From Hyphomicrobiales bacterium (GTDB taxonomy: Bacteria; Pseudomonadota; Alphaproteobacteria; Rhizobiales; Rhizobiaceae), in assembly GCA_900469475.1 (NCBI GenBank), contig UBXG01000004.1, forward strand, positions 62,001 to 126,000: a stretch of 64,000 nt of DNA, written 5' to 3'. Position 1 is the first letter of the stretch, and the number at the start of each line of letters is the position of its first letter. The notes beneath the pieces are model-generated. The model did no database searches and was not told where the DNA came from. It saw nothing but the letters and a program-made list of their open reading frames with translations. The translations under genes were made by a program, and so were the position numbers. Below are positions 9,051-18,151 of this stretch, piece by piece.

Positions 9051-9706
9051 CGTTCGCCCAGGCAATAGCCGACACCGCGGGCCGTCTTTATGCGATCCTT
9101 GCCGATCTTCTTGCGCAGGCGGCTGACATAGACTTCCACCGTGTTGCTCTCGATCTCGGAGCCGAAGGCATAGAGCGCTTCCTCTATCTTGTCCTTGGAG
9201 ACGATGGCGCCCGGCCGCGTGATCAATAGGTCGAGCACGGCCCATTCCCGGCCGGTCAGGATGATATCCTTGCCTGCCAGCTTGACGCGGCGCTGCGGTT
9301 GATCGATTTCCAGGTCGTCGAAGCGCAGGGTCGGCTGCGGGCTGCCCGCATACCGTCGGGCAACCGCCAGGATGCGGGCCGTGAGTTCGCCGAGATTGAA
9401 CGGCTTGACGAGATAATCGTCGGCACCGCTGTTCAGGCCCTCTATCCGGTCGGAAATCTGGTCGCGTGCCGTCAGGATGATGACCGGGGTTTCATCCGGC
9501 CTGCGCCGCAGCCGCTTCAAGAAATCGATGCCGCTACCGTCCGGAAGTTGCAGATCCAGCAGGACGAGGCCGTATTGCACGGCGCTGGTGACCTCTTCCG
9601 CATCGGCCAGGTTCTTGACCCAATCCACGGCGTGAGGCCCTGCCGCGATATGGTCGCGAACCGCACCGCCGATCGTGTCGTCGTCCTCCACCACAAGAAT
9701 GCGCAC
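9047..9706 (-). CDS. OmpR/PhoB-type response regulator
   Basis: About 219 residues: an N-terminal receiver domain (acidic VVEDDDT, phospho-acceptor aspartate in VLLDLQLPDGSG at about residue 50, lysine in DDYLVKPF) and a C-terminal winged helix ending in the typical VEVYVSRLRKKIG and GVGYCLG. No ATG is available at the front. Two GTG codons lie at 9712 and 9706; GAGAGG is five bases before the second, so 9706 is chosen. It forms an operon with the histidine kinase (ATGA overlap). It is divergent from the FucU-like gene across about 216 bases in which I see no clear operator. Its regulon cannot be read from the window. Confidence 0.92.
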   Translation of the reverse strand: MRILVVEDDDTIGGAVRDHIAAGPHAVDWVKNLADAEEVTSAVQYGLVLLDLQLPDGSGIDFLKRLRRRPDETPVIILTARDQISDRIEGLNSGADDYLVKPFNLGELTARILAVARRYAGSPQPTLRFDDLEIDQPQRRVKLAGKDIILTGREWAVLDLLITRPGAIVSKDKIEEALYAFGSEIESNTVEVYVSRLRKKIGKDRIKTARGVGYCLGER

Positions 9707-9922
9707 CTGCACCTCTCAACCGTTGAACGTACTTCAGTTAATGCCGAGGGACCTATCGGGTCAATAACGGCTGAAATAAGCCATGGCTGGATGCACAGTT
9801 CATGGCTCGCTAACACAGCGAAAACGTTCCCGGTACCTATGGACAGACAGAAACGCGATGGTTACTTGTGCGGAGAATGAGGCGGCACGGGTGCCGCCGG
9901 AGGCTATCGGAGGATCTCGGTC

Positions 9923-10378
9923 ATGCTGAAGGGAATTTCCCCGCTGTTGAATGCGGATGTGCTTTACGCACTCAAATCCATGGGGCATGGCGATATGCTC
10001 GCTGTCGTAGACACGAATTTCCCCGCCGAATCGGTCGCAAGCCAGACCGTTCTGGGCGAGCTGCTGCGTATCGACAACGTGTCGTCTGCCGAAACGGTTG
10101 CGGCGATCCTGTCGCTGATGCCGCTCGATACCTTCATCGATGATGCGGCGGCACGCATGGAAGTGGTTGGTGCGCCGGATGAGGTGCCGCAGGTGCAGCG
10201 TGAAGTTCAGGCTGTGATCGACAAGGCCGAGGGCAAGCATTGGCCGCTGACGCCGGTCGAGCGTTTTGCCTTCTATGAGCGTGCCAAGGATGCCTTTTGC
10301 GTCATTCAGACCGGCGAGCGCCGTTTCTACGGTTGTTTTACCTTGACCAAGGGCGTCATCCCGCCGGAAGCTGAGTGA
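9923..10378 (+). CDS. fucU: RbsD/FucU family sugar mutarotase
   Basis: A 151-residue protein of the RbsD/FucU fold, with conserved features GISPLL near the start, the catalytic-type histidine in GHGDMLAVVDTNFP, and the C-terminal GERRFYGCFTLTKGVI loop. Members interconvert anomers: FucU acts on L-fucose, RbsD on ribose forms. The length and the GERRFYG loop favour FucU. GGAGG lies nine bases before the ATG. It is followed after 55 bases by the SorC regulator of the polyol locus, so it may belong to the smo transcription unit rather than to a fucose operon; L-fucose-type enzymes do occur elsewhere in the window (26498-29289). The exact sugar is not certain. Confidence 0.88.
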   Translation: MLKGISPLLNADVLYALKSMGHGDMLAVVDTNFPAESVASQTVLGELLRIDNVSSAETVAAILSLMPLDTFIDDAAARMEVVGAPDEVPQVQREVQAVIDKAEGKHWPLTPVERFAFYERAKDAFCVIQTGERRFYGCFTLTKGVIPPEAE

Positions 10379-10433
10379 TCAGGCACGCTTGATCCGGATG
10401 GCGGCAAGGGCGCTGTTTCGATAAAGGAAGGCG

Positions 10434-11387
10434 ATGGCGAGAAAGCTGGATTCCCAGGGACGGCTTGATGATGCGGCGCGAGCCGGTTGGCTCTATTATG
10501 TTGCCGGCCGCACGCAGGACGAAATCGCCGTCGCGATGGGAGTATCCAGGCAGTCGGCCCAGCGGCTGGTGTCGCTTGCCGTCGCCGAGCGGCTGATCAA
10601 GGTCCGGCTGGACCATCCGATCGCCGCGTGTCTGGAATATGCGGCAGAGCTCAAGAAGAAATTCAATCTGCGGCATGTCGATATCGTTCCGAGCGATTCA
10701 GACAGCACATCCTCCACCATTGGCATTGCCGAAGCGGGTGCTGCCGAAATCGAGCGCTGGCTGCGGCGGCCCGACCCGATCGTGCTGGCGATCGGCACGG
10801 GGCGCACGCTGAAGGCTGCGGTCGATCAGCTGCCGGCGATCGAATGTCTGCAGCACCGGGTTGTGTCGCTGACGGGCAATATCGGCCCCGACGGTTCGGC
10901 CGCCTACTACAACGTCATCTTCAGCATGGCCGATGTCGTCAAGGCGCGGCATTTTCCGATGCCGCTGCCGGTGCTGGTGTCTTCCGCCGAGGAGCGCGAA
11001 CTATTGCATGCGCAGGCGCTGGTGCGCTCGACGCTCGATATCAGCGCGCAGGCCGACGTGACCTTCGTCGGCATCGGCGAGATGGGTGTCGAGGCGCCGC
11101 TCTGTCTCGACGGCTTTCTCGAGAGGGACGAGATGCTTGCCCTGATGGATCGGGGCGCTGCCGGCGAGATCTGCGGATGGGTTTTCGATGGCAATGGCAA
11201 GCTCATGCCCGATGATGTCAACGAGCGCGTCGCCAGTGCGCCCTTGCCGTCGCGCGATACCTGCAGCGTCATCGGAATCGCCAAGGGCCGACGCAAATTC
11301 GAGGCAATCAAGGCGGCCGTCGTCGGTCAGCAGATCAATGGTTTGATCACCGACGAGGCAGTTGCCGAATTTTTGCTCAAGGCGTGA
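10434..11387 (+). CDS. smoC: SorC-family regulator of the polyol operon
   Basis: A 317-residue SorC/DeoR-type regulator: an N-terminal helix-turn-helix (RTQDEIAVAMGVSRQSAQRLV, given here only to locate it at residues 25-45), then a sugar-phosphate-binding domain with GTGRTLKAAVDQL and the terminal KGRRKFEAIKAAV. AAGGAAG precedes the ATG. It lies directly upstream of smoE on the same strand, the position SmoC takes in rhizobial sorbitol/mannitol loci, so it probably controls smoEFGK and responds to a polyol or its phosphate. Its stop codon lies inside a large inverted repeat that may be its own operator (11370-11394). Confidence 0.88.
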   Translation: MARKLDSQGRLDDAARAGWLYYVAGRTQDEIAVAMGVSRQSAQRLVSLAVAERLIKVRLDHPIAACLEYAAELKKKFNLRHVDIVPSDSDSTSSTIGIAEAGAAEIERWLRRPDPIVLAIGTGRTLKAAVDQLPAIECLQHRVVSLTGNIGPDGSAAYYNVIFSMADVVKARHFPMPLPVLVSSAEERELLHAQALVRSTLDISAQADVTFVGIGEMGVEAPLCLDGFLERDEMLALMDRGAAGEICGWVFDGNGKLMPDDVNERVASAPLPSRDTCSVIGIAKGRRKFEAIKAAVVGQQINGLITDEAVAEFLLKA

Positions 11388-11394
11388 GCAAAAA
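11370..11394. promoter_or_regulatory. inverted repeat over the smoC stop codon, possible SorC operator
   Basis: Perfect 10-bp arms, TTTTTGCTCA and TGAGCAAAAA, with spacer AGGCG; the smoC TGA (11385-11387) lies at the start of the right arm. As RNA it would be a hairpin followed by A residues, not U, so it is not a good terminator for smoC. GAGCA-type half-sites recur downstream at 11427-11445 (TTGCT/AGCAA) and 11492-11508 (GAGCA/TGCTC), on both sides of the probable smoE promoter. Operator function is an inference. Confidence 0.5.
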
Positions 11395-11455
11395 ATTTAA
11401 CTCATAAAAACAAAAGGATAGGCTGCTTGCTCGGCAATGCAGCAACGAATCTGCA

Positions 11456-11484
11456 TTGACATTTTGTCGCAAGAAGTGAGTAAT
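11456..11484 (+). promoter_or_regulatory. probable sigma70 promoter of smoE
   Basis: A perfect -35 hexamer TTGACA (11456-11461), a 17-base spacer and a weak -10 AGTAAT (11479-11484), about 49 bases before the smoE ATG. A weak -10 with a strong -35 is common for regulated rhizobial promoters. The element lies between two GAGCA-type inverted repeats. Confidence 0.5.
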
Positions 11485-11532
11485 TGCCCACGAGCAAAGC
11501 GAATGCTCATTTTAATCTTCTGGGAGGAAGAT

Positions 11533-12849
11533 ATGAAATTGAAAACTTTACTGCTGAGCGCCTGCTCGGCCTTGATGTTCGCCGGCCTGGCATCTGCCGA
11601 AACCCTCACGATTGCGACGGTCAATAACGGCGACATGGTCCGTATGCAGAAGCTTACGGACGATTTCAAAGCCAAGAACCCCGGCATCGACCTTCAATGG
11701 GTCACGCTCGAAGAAAACGTATTGCGCCAGAAGGTTACGACCGACATCGCTACCAAGGCCGGCCAGTACGACGTGCTGACCATCGGCACCTATGAAGTGC
11801 CGATCTGGAGCAAGCTCGGCTGGCTTGCCTCGCTCGACAAGCTTTCCGCCGACAAGGACTATGCGGTGGATGACCTTCTCCCGGCCATTCGCAGCGGTCT
11901 GACAACCGACGGCAAGCTCTATGCAGCACCGTTCTACGGCGAAAGCTCGATGGTGATGTACCGCAAGGACCTGTTCGAAAAGGCCGGTCTTAAGATGCCG
12001 GACGCACCGACCTGGGACTTCGTTGCCGATGCGGCCCGCAAGATCACCGACAAGGACCATGAAGTCTACGGCATCTGCCTTCGCGGCAAGGCTGGCTGGG
12101 GCGAGAACATGGCGTTCTTGACGGCGATGTCGAATTCGTTCGGCGCTCGCTGGTTCGATGAAAAGTGGAAGGCACAGTTCGACCAGCCGGAATGGAAGGA
12201 CACGCTCGACTTCTACGTCAAGCTGATGAAGGATGCCGGCCCTCCGGGCGCTTCTTCCAACGGCTTCAACGAAAACCTGGCTCTGTTCCAGTCCGGCAAG
12301 TGCGGCATGTGGATCGACGCCACCGTTGCTGCCTCCTTCGTTTCCGATCCGAAGGAATCGAAGGTCGCCGACAAGGTCGGCTTCGCTCTGGCTCCGGATA
12401 AGGGCCTCGGCAAGCGCGGCAACTGGCTCTGGGCATGGAACCTCGCCATCCCGGCTTCGTCGAAGAAGGCTGAAATCGCAGAAAAGTTCATCTCCTGGGC
12501 AACCAGCAAGGAATACACCAACCTTGTCGCTCAGAAAGAAGGCTGGCTGAATGCACCTCCCGGCACCCGTACGTCGCTCTATGCGAGTGCGGACTACCAG
12601 AAGGCAGCGCCTTTCGCCAAGATGACGCTCGACTCGATCAACTCGGCTGATCCGACACATCCGACCGTCAAGCCTGTTCCCTATGTTGGCGTCCAGTTCG
12701 TCGCCATCCCTGAATTTCAGGGCATCGGCACTGCTGTCGGCCAGCAGTTCTCGGCCGCTCTCGCCGGCCAGATCTCCGTCGATCAGGCTCTGAAGGCTGC
12801 CCAGCAGCTGACGGAACGCGAAATGAAGAAGGCCGGCTATCCGAAGTAA
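11533..12849 (+). CDS. smoE: polyol ABC transporter, substrate-binding protein
   Basis: A 438-residue periplasmic binding protein of the family-1 (MalE-like) type. The signal peptide is clear (MKLKTLLLSACSALMFAGLASA, cleaved after residue 22). GGGAGGAAG precedes ATG 11533; the upstream extension of the frame runs through the promoter and is rejected. The fold signature (TIATVNNGDMVRMQKLTDDF, MYRKDLFEKAG) matches SmoE-type sorbitol/mannitol binders. It captures polyols for the SmoFGK importer encoded downstream. Two stem-loops follow the gene (12865-12945), which probably raise its mRNA level relative to the permease genes. Confidence 0.93.
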   Translation: MKLKTLLLSACSALMFAGLASAETLTIATVNNGDMVRMQKLTDDFKAKNPGIDLQWVTLEENVLRQKVTTDIATKAGQYDVLTIGTYEVPIWSKLGWLASLDKLSADKDYAVDDLLPAIRSGLTTDGKLYAAPFYGESSMVMYRKDLFEKAGLKMPDAPTWDFVADAARKITDKDHEVYGICLRGKAGWGENMAFLTAMSNSFGARWFDEKWKAQFDQPEWKDTLDFYVKLMKDAGPPGASSNGFNENLALFQSGKCGMWIDATVAASFVSDPKESKVADKVGFALAPDKGLGKRGNWLWAWNLAIPASSKKAEIAEKFISWATSKEYTNLVAQKEGWLNAPPGTRTSLYASADYQKAAPFAKMTLDSINSADPTHPTVKPVPYVGVQFVAIPEFQGIGTAVGQQFSAALAGQISVDQALKAAQQLTEREMKKAGYPK

Positions 12850-12864
12850 GGGCCTTCGAAGCTA

Positions 12865-12945
12865 AGGAAAGCAGCGGCCCCCTCTCGAGCACTGCTTTCC
12901 TCTAGGCCGCCGAGCGCCGAACTGCCCTTGGCGGCCCTTTTGTTT
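12865..12945 (+). terminator. tandem stem-loops between smoE and smoF
   Basis: Two hairpins in the 145-base gap. The first has perfect 10-bp arms AGGAAAGCAG (12865-12874) and CTGCTTTCCT (12892-12901). The second has GGCCGCC (12905-12911) and GGCGGCC (12930-12936) followed by CTTTTGTTT. Such structures after a binding-protein gene usually protect the upstream mRNA or stop part of transcription, giving more binding protein than permease. Partial termination is the inferred role. Confidence 0.65.
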
Positions 12946-12994
12946 CAGCCGGTCCGCGGCCACCCCCTCCTTTAAAGATAGGTCGGTACTTGCC

Positions 12995-13867
12995 ATGGCA
13001 ACGTTGCACACCCGTTCCACCGCACGCGTCATGATGGCGCCTTCGGTTCTGCTCCTCTTTGCTTGGATGATCGTCCCGCTCGTGATGACGATCTATTTCT
13101 CGACGCTGAACTACAATCTGCTGAATCCCGGCACGCACGATTTCCTCGGGTTTCTCAACTACGAATATTTCATCACCGATCCGGCCTTCCTCAGCTCGCT
13201 GATCGTGACGTTACTGCTTGTCGGCGGTGCGTTGCTGATCACGGTCGTCGGCGGCATTGCGCTGGCACTCCTTCTTGATCAGCCGATCTTCGGCCAGGGC
13301 ATCGTGCGCATGCTGGTGCTTGCGCCCTTCTTCGTGATGCCGACGGTCGCAGCCCTCATCTGGAAGCATATGTTCATGAACCCGGTGAACGGGCTCCTGG
13401 CACATCTCTTCCGGTTCTTCGGGCTTGATCCGCTGACCTGGCTGGAGACGGTTCCGCTGCTGTCGATCATCATCATCATCGCCTGGCAGTGGCTGCCTTT
13501 CGCGACACTTATCCTGCTGACTGCCCTGCAGTCGCTGGATGAGGAGCAGAAGGAAGCTGCCGAGATGGATGGCGCCGGACCGGTTTCGAAGTTCATCCAT
13601 ATCATCCTGCCGCATCTGGCGCGGGCCATCACCGTCGTCATCCTGATCGAGACGATCTTCATGCTGTCGGCCTTTGCCGAGATCCTCGTCACCACCAATG
13701 GCGGTCCGGGCACGGCGACGACGAACCTGACTTATCTCGTCTATTCGCAGATCGTTCTGTCGCAGGACGTCGGCGGCGCGTCGGCGGGCGGCATCATCGC
13801 CGTCATCCTCGCCAACATCGTTGCGATCTTCCTGATGCGCGCAGTCGGCAAGAATCTGGAGGCTTGA
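12995..13867 (+). CDS. smoF: polyol ABC transporter permease 1
   Basis: A 290-residue inner-membrane permease of the MalF type with about six helices. The cytoplasmic EAA loop is visible as EAAEMDGAGPVSKFIHIILP near residue 188, the contact site for the ATPase. Helices include PSVLLLFAWMIVPLVMTIYF at the front. It pairs with SmoG to form the membrane channel of the sorbitol/mannitol importer. Its start has only a weak ribosome binding site (AGATAGG, distant). Its stop is one base before the smoG ATG, so the two are coupled. Confidence 0.92.
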   Translation: MATLHTRSTARVMMAPSVLLLFAWMIVPLVMTIYFSTLNYNLLNPGTHDFLGFLNYEYFITDPAFLSSLIVTLLLVGGALLITVVGGIALALLLDQPIFGQGIVRMLVLAPFFVMPTVAALIWKHMFMNPVNGLLAHLFRFFGLDPLTWLETVPLLSIIIIIAWQWLPFATLILLTALQSLDEEQKEAAEMDGAGPVSKFIHIILPHLARAITVVILIETIFMLSAFAEILVTTNGGPGTATTNLTYLVYSQIVLSQDVGGASAGGIIAVILANIVAIFLMRAVGKNLEA

Positions 13868-13868
13868 G

Positions 13869-14711
13869 ATGGCACGCAAAGTCACCACGCAACGCAAGAT
13901 CGTTGTATCGATCGCCGCCTGGATCGTGGCAATCCTTATCTTCTTCCCGATCCTGTGGACGATCCTGACGAGCTTCAAGACGGAAGGCGATGCGATTGCC
14001 TCGCCGCCGCAGTTCCTCTTCTTCCACTGGACGCTGGAGAACTATTTCGAGGTGCAGTCGCGCTCGGACTACTTCCTCCACTTCGGCAACTCGGTCATCA
14101 TCGCCTTTGGTTCGACCTTTCTCGGCCTGCTCGTCGCAGTACCCGCCGCCTGGGCCATGGCATTCTCGCCGACCAAGCGGACCAAGGACGCCCTGATGTG
14201 GATGCTGTCGACGAAAATGATGCCGCCGGTCGGCGCCTTCATCCCGATCTACCTGTTGTTCCAGAGCTTCGGCCTCCTGAACAACCAGTTCGCCAGCCGG
14301 GTGGGCATGGTCGTCGTGCTGATGCTCATCAACCTGCCGATCATCGTCTGGATGCTCTATACCTACTTCAAGGAAATTCCCGGCGAAATCCTCGAAGCGG
14401 CCCGCATGGACGGTGCGACGCTGGCAAAAGAGATCATCTATGTCCTGACGCCGATGGCGATTCCCGGCCTTGCCTCGACGATGCTGCTCAACATCATCCT
14501 CGCCTGGAACGAGGCCTTCTGGACGCTCAACCTCTCCGCGGTCGATGCGGCGCCGCTGAGCACCTTCATCGCCTCCTATTCCAGCCCCGAGGGCCTGTTC
14601 TATGCCAAGCTTTCGGCGGCATCGACCATGGCGATCGCTCCGATCCTGATCCTTGGCTGGTTCAGCCAGAAGCAACTCGTTCGCGGCCTGACCTTCGGCG
14701 CGGTTAAGTAA
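13869..14711 (+). CDS. smoG: polyol ABC transporter permease 2
   Basis: A 280-residue MalG-type permease with about six membrane helices and the EAA loop [20 protein letters not shown] near residue 177, slightly longer-spaced to the C-terminus than SmoF as is normal for this subunit. It completes the SmoFG channel. The ATG follows the smoF stop by one base, and the smoK gene starts 11 bases after its own stop, so smoF-smoG-smoK are a tight translational unit. Confidence 0.92.
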   Translation: MARKVTTQRKIVVSIAAWIVAILIFFPILWTILTSFKTEGDAIASPPQFLFFHWTLENYFEVQSRSDYFLHFGNSVIIAFGSTFLGLLVAVPAAWAMAFSPTKRTKDALMWMLSTKMMPPVGAFIPIYLLFQSFGLLNNQFASRVGMVVVLMLINLPIIVWMLYTYFKEIPGEILEAARMDGATLAKEIIYVLTPMAIPGLASTMLLNIILAWNEAFWTLNLSAVDAAPLSTFIASYSSPEGLFYAKLSAASTMAIAPILILGWFSQKQLVRGLTFGAVK

Positions 14712-14722
14712 GGAAGAGAAAC

Positions 14723-15727
<1,005 letters not shown>

Positions 15728-15874
15728 AAGCCAAGGCCGTGTGCGCTGGAGCGGGCACGGCCGACGCACCTGTTCCGGTTCGCATCATCGATCTGCGTGC
15801 ACCGGTCAAGCATACCAGCCGGCGCGGGTTTCCCAGCCGCCCGGAGCCAAAGACCTTTCAGAAGGACCAGAGAC

Positions 15875-17356
15875 ATGACGTGCAAATTATCGCTCGCAAC
15901 TCTCCAGCAGGCGGCTGCAAAGGTGGCCATTCCTGCCTATGACCGGAAGTCGCTTTCGGCTGGTATCGTGCATTTCGGTGTCGGCAATTTCCATCGTGCC
16001 CATCAGGCAATCTATCTCGATGACCTTTTCAATACGGGCGAGGCGCATGACTGGGCGATCATCGGCGCCGGCGTATTGCCGTCGGATGCAGCCATGCGTG
16101 AAAAGCTGGCCGCCCAGGACTTCCTGACGACCGTTGTCGAGCAGGACAACAACCGCACGGCTGCGCGTGTCACCGCGCCCATGATCGACATCCTACCGGT
16201 CGGCGACGCCAGGGCGATCATTGCCAAGCTCGCTGACCCGACAATCCGCATCGTCTCGATGACGATTACCGAGGGTGGCTACTTCATCGATGCTTCGGGC
16301 AAGTTCAATCCCGCCCATCCGGCAATCGTGGCCGATGGGCAGAACCCGGATGCGCCGAAGACGGTGTTCGGTCTGATCGTCGCCGGCCTGAAGGCGCGGC
16401 GGGCTGCCGGCCTGCCGCCCTTCACCGTCATGTCCTGCGACAACATCCCCCACAATGGCGGCGTCACCAAAGCCGCCGTCGTCGGCACGGCTAAGCTTTC
16501 CGATCCGGCCTTTGCCGATTGGATCGCCGCGAACGTCGCCTTCCCGAACGGCATGGTCGACCGCATAACGCCGGCAACGGGTGCGCGTGAGATCGACTTG
16601 CTCAAAGAAGCTTTCGATATCGAAGACAACTGGCCGGTCTATTGCGAAGAGTTCAAGCAATGGGTACTGGAGGACAATTTCCCGGCCGGTCGTCCGCCGC
16701 TTGAAAAGGTCGGCGTCACCTTCGTGCCCGACGTCACTCCCTATGAGCACATGAAGATCCGCATCCTCAATGGCGGCCATGCGGCCATCGCCTATCCGGC
16801 GGCGCTGATGGATATTCATTTCGTGCATGAAGCCATGGAAGAGCCGCTGATCCGCGCCTTTCTGGCCAAGCTCGAAAATGACGAGATCATCCCCGTCATC
16901 CCGCCGGTGCCAAATACCGTGCTTGCGGATTACTTCAAGCTGATCGAACACCGCTTCGCCAATCCAAAGATCGCCGATACCATCCCGCGCCTGGCGCAGG
17001 ACGGCTCGAACCGCCAGCCGAAATTCATTCTGCCATCGACGGCCGATCGTCTCCGCCGCGGCGAGGATATTGTCGGCCTATCGCTCGTTTCGGCGTTGTG
17101 GTGCCGTTACTTTGCCGGCAAGAGCGACAGCGGCAAGGAGATCGTCTTCAACGATGCCAGCGCCGATCGGCTGCATGAGGCGGCCCTCAAGGCGAAGGAC
17201 GATCCGAATGCCTTCCTCGTGTTCGACGACATCTTCGGAGATGTCGCCAAATCCGATCTTTTCCGCAAGCGCTTTGCGCATGCACTGAAAACGCTGTGGG
17301 AAAAGGGTACCCGCGTCACCCTGCAGCTATACTTGGACAACAAACTCGCGGAATAA
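15875..17356 (+). CDS. mtlK: mannitol 2-dehydrogenase, polyol-specific long-chain family
   Basis: A 493-residue NAD-dependent polyol dehydrogenase, the usual length. The nucleotide-binding start GIVHFGVGNFHRAHQ and the family signature SMTITEGGYF are present. The catalytic triad K-x4-N-x2-H is visible as Lys294, Asn299 and His302 in KIRILNGGH. It oxidises mannitol to fructose and often arabitol or sorbitol. ATG 15875 has GAAGGA upstream; the longer frame is rejected. In Sinorhizobium a short-chain sorbitol dehydrogenase (smoS) sits between smoK and mtlK; here the gap of 147 bases has no room for it. A hairpin at 17362-17391 follows the gene. Confidence 0.93.
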   Translation: MTCKLSLATLQQAAAKVAIPAYDRKSLSAGIVHFGVGNFHRAHQAIYLDDLFNTGEAHDWAIIGAGVLPSDAAMREKLAAQDFLTTVVEQDNNRTAARVTAPMIDILPVGDARAIIAKLADPTIRIVSMTITEGGYFIDASGKFNPAHPAIVADGQNPDAPKTVFGLIVAGLKARRAAGLPPFTVMSCDNIPHNGGVTKAAVVGTAKLSDPAFADWIAANVAFPNGMVDRITPATGAREIDLLKEAFDIEDNWPVYCEEFKQWVLEDNFPAGRPPLEKVGVTFVPDVTPYEHMKIRILNGGHAAIAYPAALMDIHFVHEAMEEPLIRAFLAKLENDEIIPVIPPVPNTVLADYFKLIEHRFANPKIADTIPRLAQDGSNRQPKFILPSTADRLRRGEDIVGLSLVSALWCRYFAGKSDSGKEIVFNDASADRLHEAALKAKDDPNAFLVFDDIFGDVAKSDLFRKRFAHALKTLWEKGTRVTLQLYLDNKLAE

Positions 17357-17361
17357 TTTCG

Positions 17362-17393
17362 AACGGTCGGACCTCTCCTGTTCCGGCCGTTTT
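17362..17393 (+). terminator. possible terminator or attenuator after mtlK
   Basis: Arms AACGGTCGG (17362-17370) and CCGGCCGTT (17383-17391) pair over nine bases with one G-T pair, followed only by a short T run. It would separate the smo-mtlK genes from the phosphatase and kinase genes, or reduce their expression. Confidence 0.5.
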
Positions 17394-17456
17394 CCATTGT
17401 CCCGCCGGTGTTTCGGGCATGACAGGGCTACGAATAGAATTCAGGTTGGATCTGTG

Positions 17457-18131
17457 ATGGCGGATGCGGGAACAGGGCTCGTAATCTTCGATTGCGATGG
17501 TGTGCTTGTCGACAGCGAGCCGCTGTCGGTCGGCGTGCTCATTCAGGCGATGCATGATGTCGGCGTAGAGATGAGCGAAGAGGATGTCTATAGCCGCTTC
17601 CTCGGCAAGAGCCTGGCGACGCTCGTCGATACGATGCAGACGGAATTCGACGTCTTTATCGATCAGGCATTTCTCGACCGCATCCGCAACGATCTCTATG
17701 AACGCTTCAAGCATGAGCTGAAGCCGATCGACGGTATCGGCGCGACGCTGGATGCGCTTTCGCTGCCGCGCTGCGTCGCCTCGTCCAGTCAGCTGGAGCG
17801 CATCCGCCTCTCGCTCGGCGTGACCGGACTGCTGGACAGACTGGAGCCGAATATATTCAGTGCCAGCATGGTGAAACGCGGCAAGCCGGCGCCGGATCTT
17901 TTCCTCTATGCGGCCGAAAAGATGGGCGTTCTGCCAAAGGATTGCATCGTCGTGGAAGATAGCCCGGCGGGCATCACGGCAGCGCGCGCCGCCGGCATGA
18001 CGGTCTTTGCCTTCACCGGTGGTTCGCATGCCCATTCGCCGAGTTACCGGGCGGAGTTGGAGCAGCTTTCGCCGGAAGTCGTGTTTGACGCGATGCCGGA
18101 ATTGATACAACTTGTCCGCAACAAGAGATAA
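17457..18131 (+). CDS. HAD-superfamily sugar-phosphate phosphatase-like protein
   Basis: A 224-residue HAD subfamily IA hydrolase. Motif I is FDCDGVLVDSE (nucleophile and acid/base aspartates), motif II is the serine in VASSSQLERI, motif III is the lysine in KRGKPAPDLF and motif IV is EDSPAG. A small helical cap lies between motifs I and II. Members include beta-phosphoglucomutase-like proteins and phosphatases of sugar or polyol phosphates; the exact substrate is not readable. ATG 17457 is chosen because the fold starts right after it, although the ribosome binding site is weak. Its position between mtlK and the pentulose kinase suggests removal of a wrong or toxic phosphorylated sugar, which is inference. 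Confidence 0.85.
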   Translation: MADAGTGLVIFDCDGVLVDSEPLSVGVLIQAMHDVGVEMSEEDVYSRFLGKSLATLVDTMQTEFDVFIDQAFLDRIRNDLYERFKHELKPIDGIGATLDALSLPRCVASSSQLERIRLSLGVTGLLDRLEPNIFSASMVKRGKPAPDLFLYAAEKMGVLPKDCIVVEDSPAGITAARAAGMTVFAFTGGSHAHSPSYRAELEQLSPEVVFDAMPELIQLVRNKR

Positions 18132-18151
18132 GTGGGCGGGACCTCTTTTGC

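Noticed and set aside
15728..15874. Missing or truncated smoS between smoK and mtlK
   Set aside because: The gap of 147 bases has no dehydrogenase remnants (no TGxxxGIG or YxxxK) in any frame, so I record an absence and not a pseudogene.
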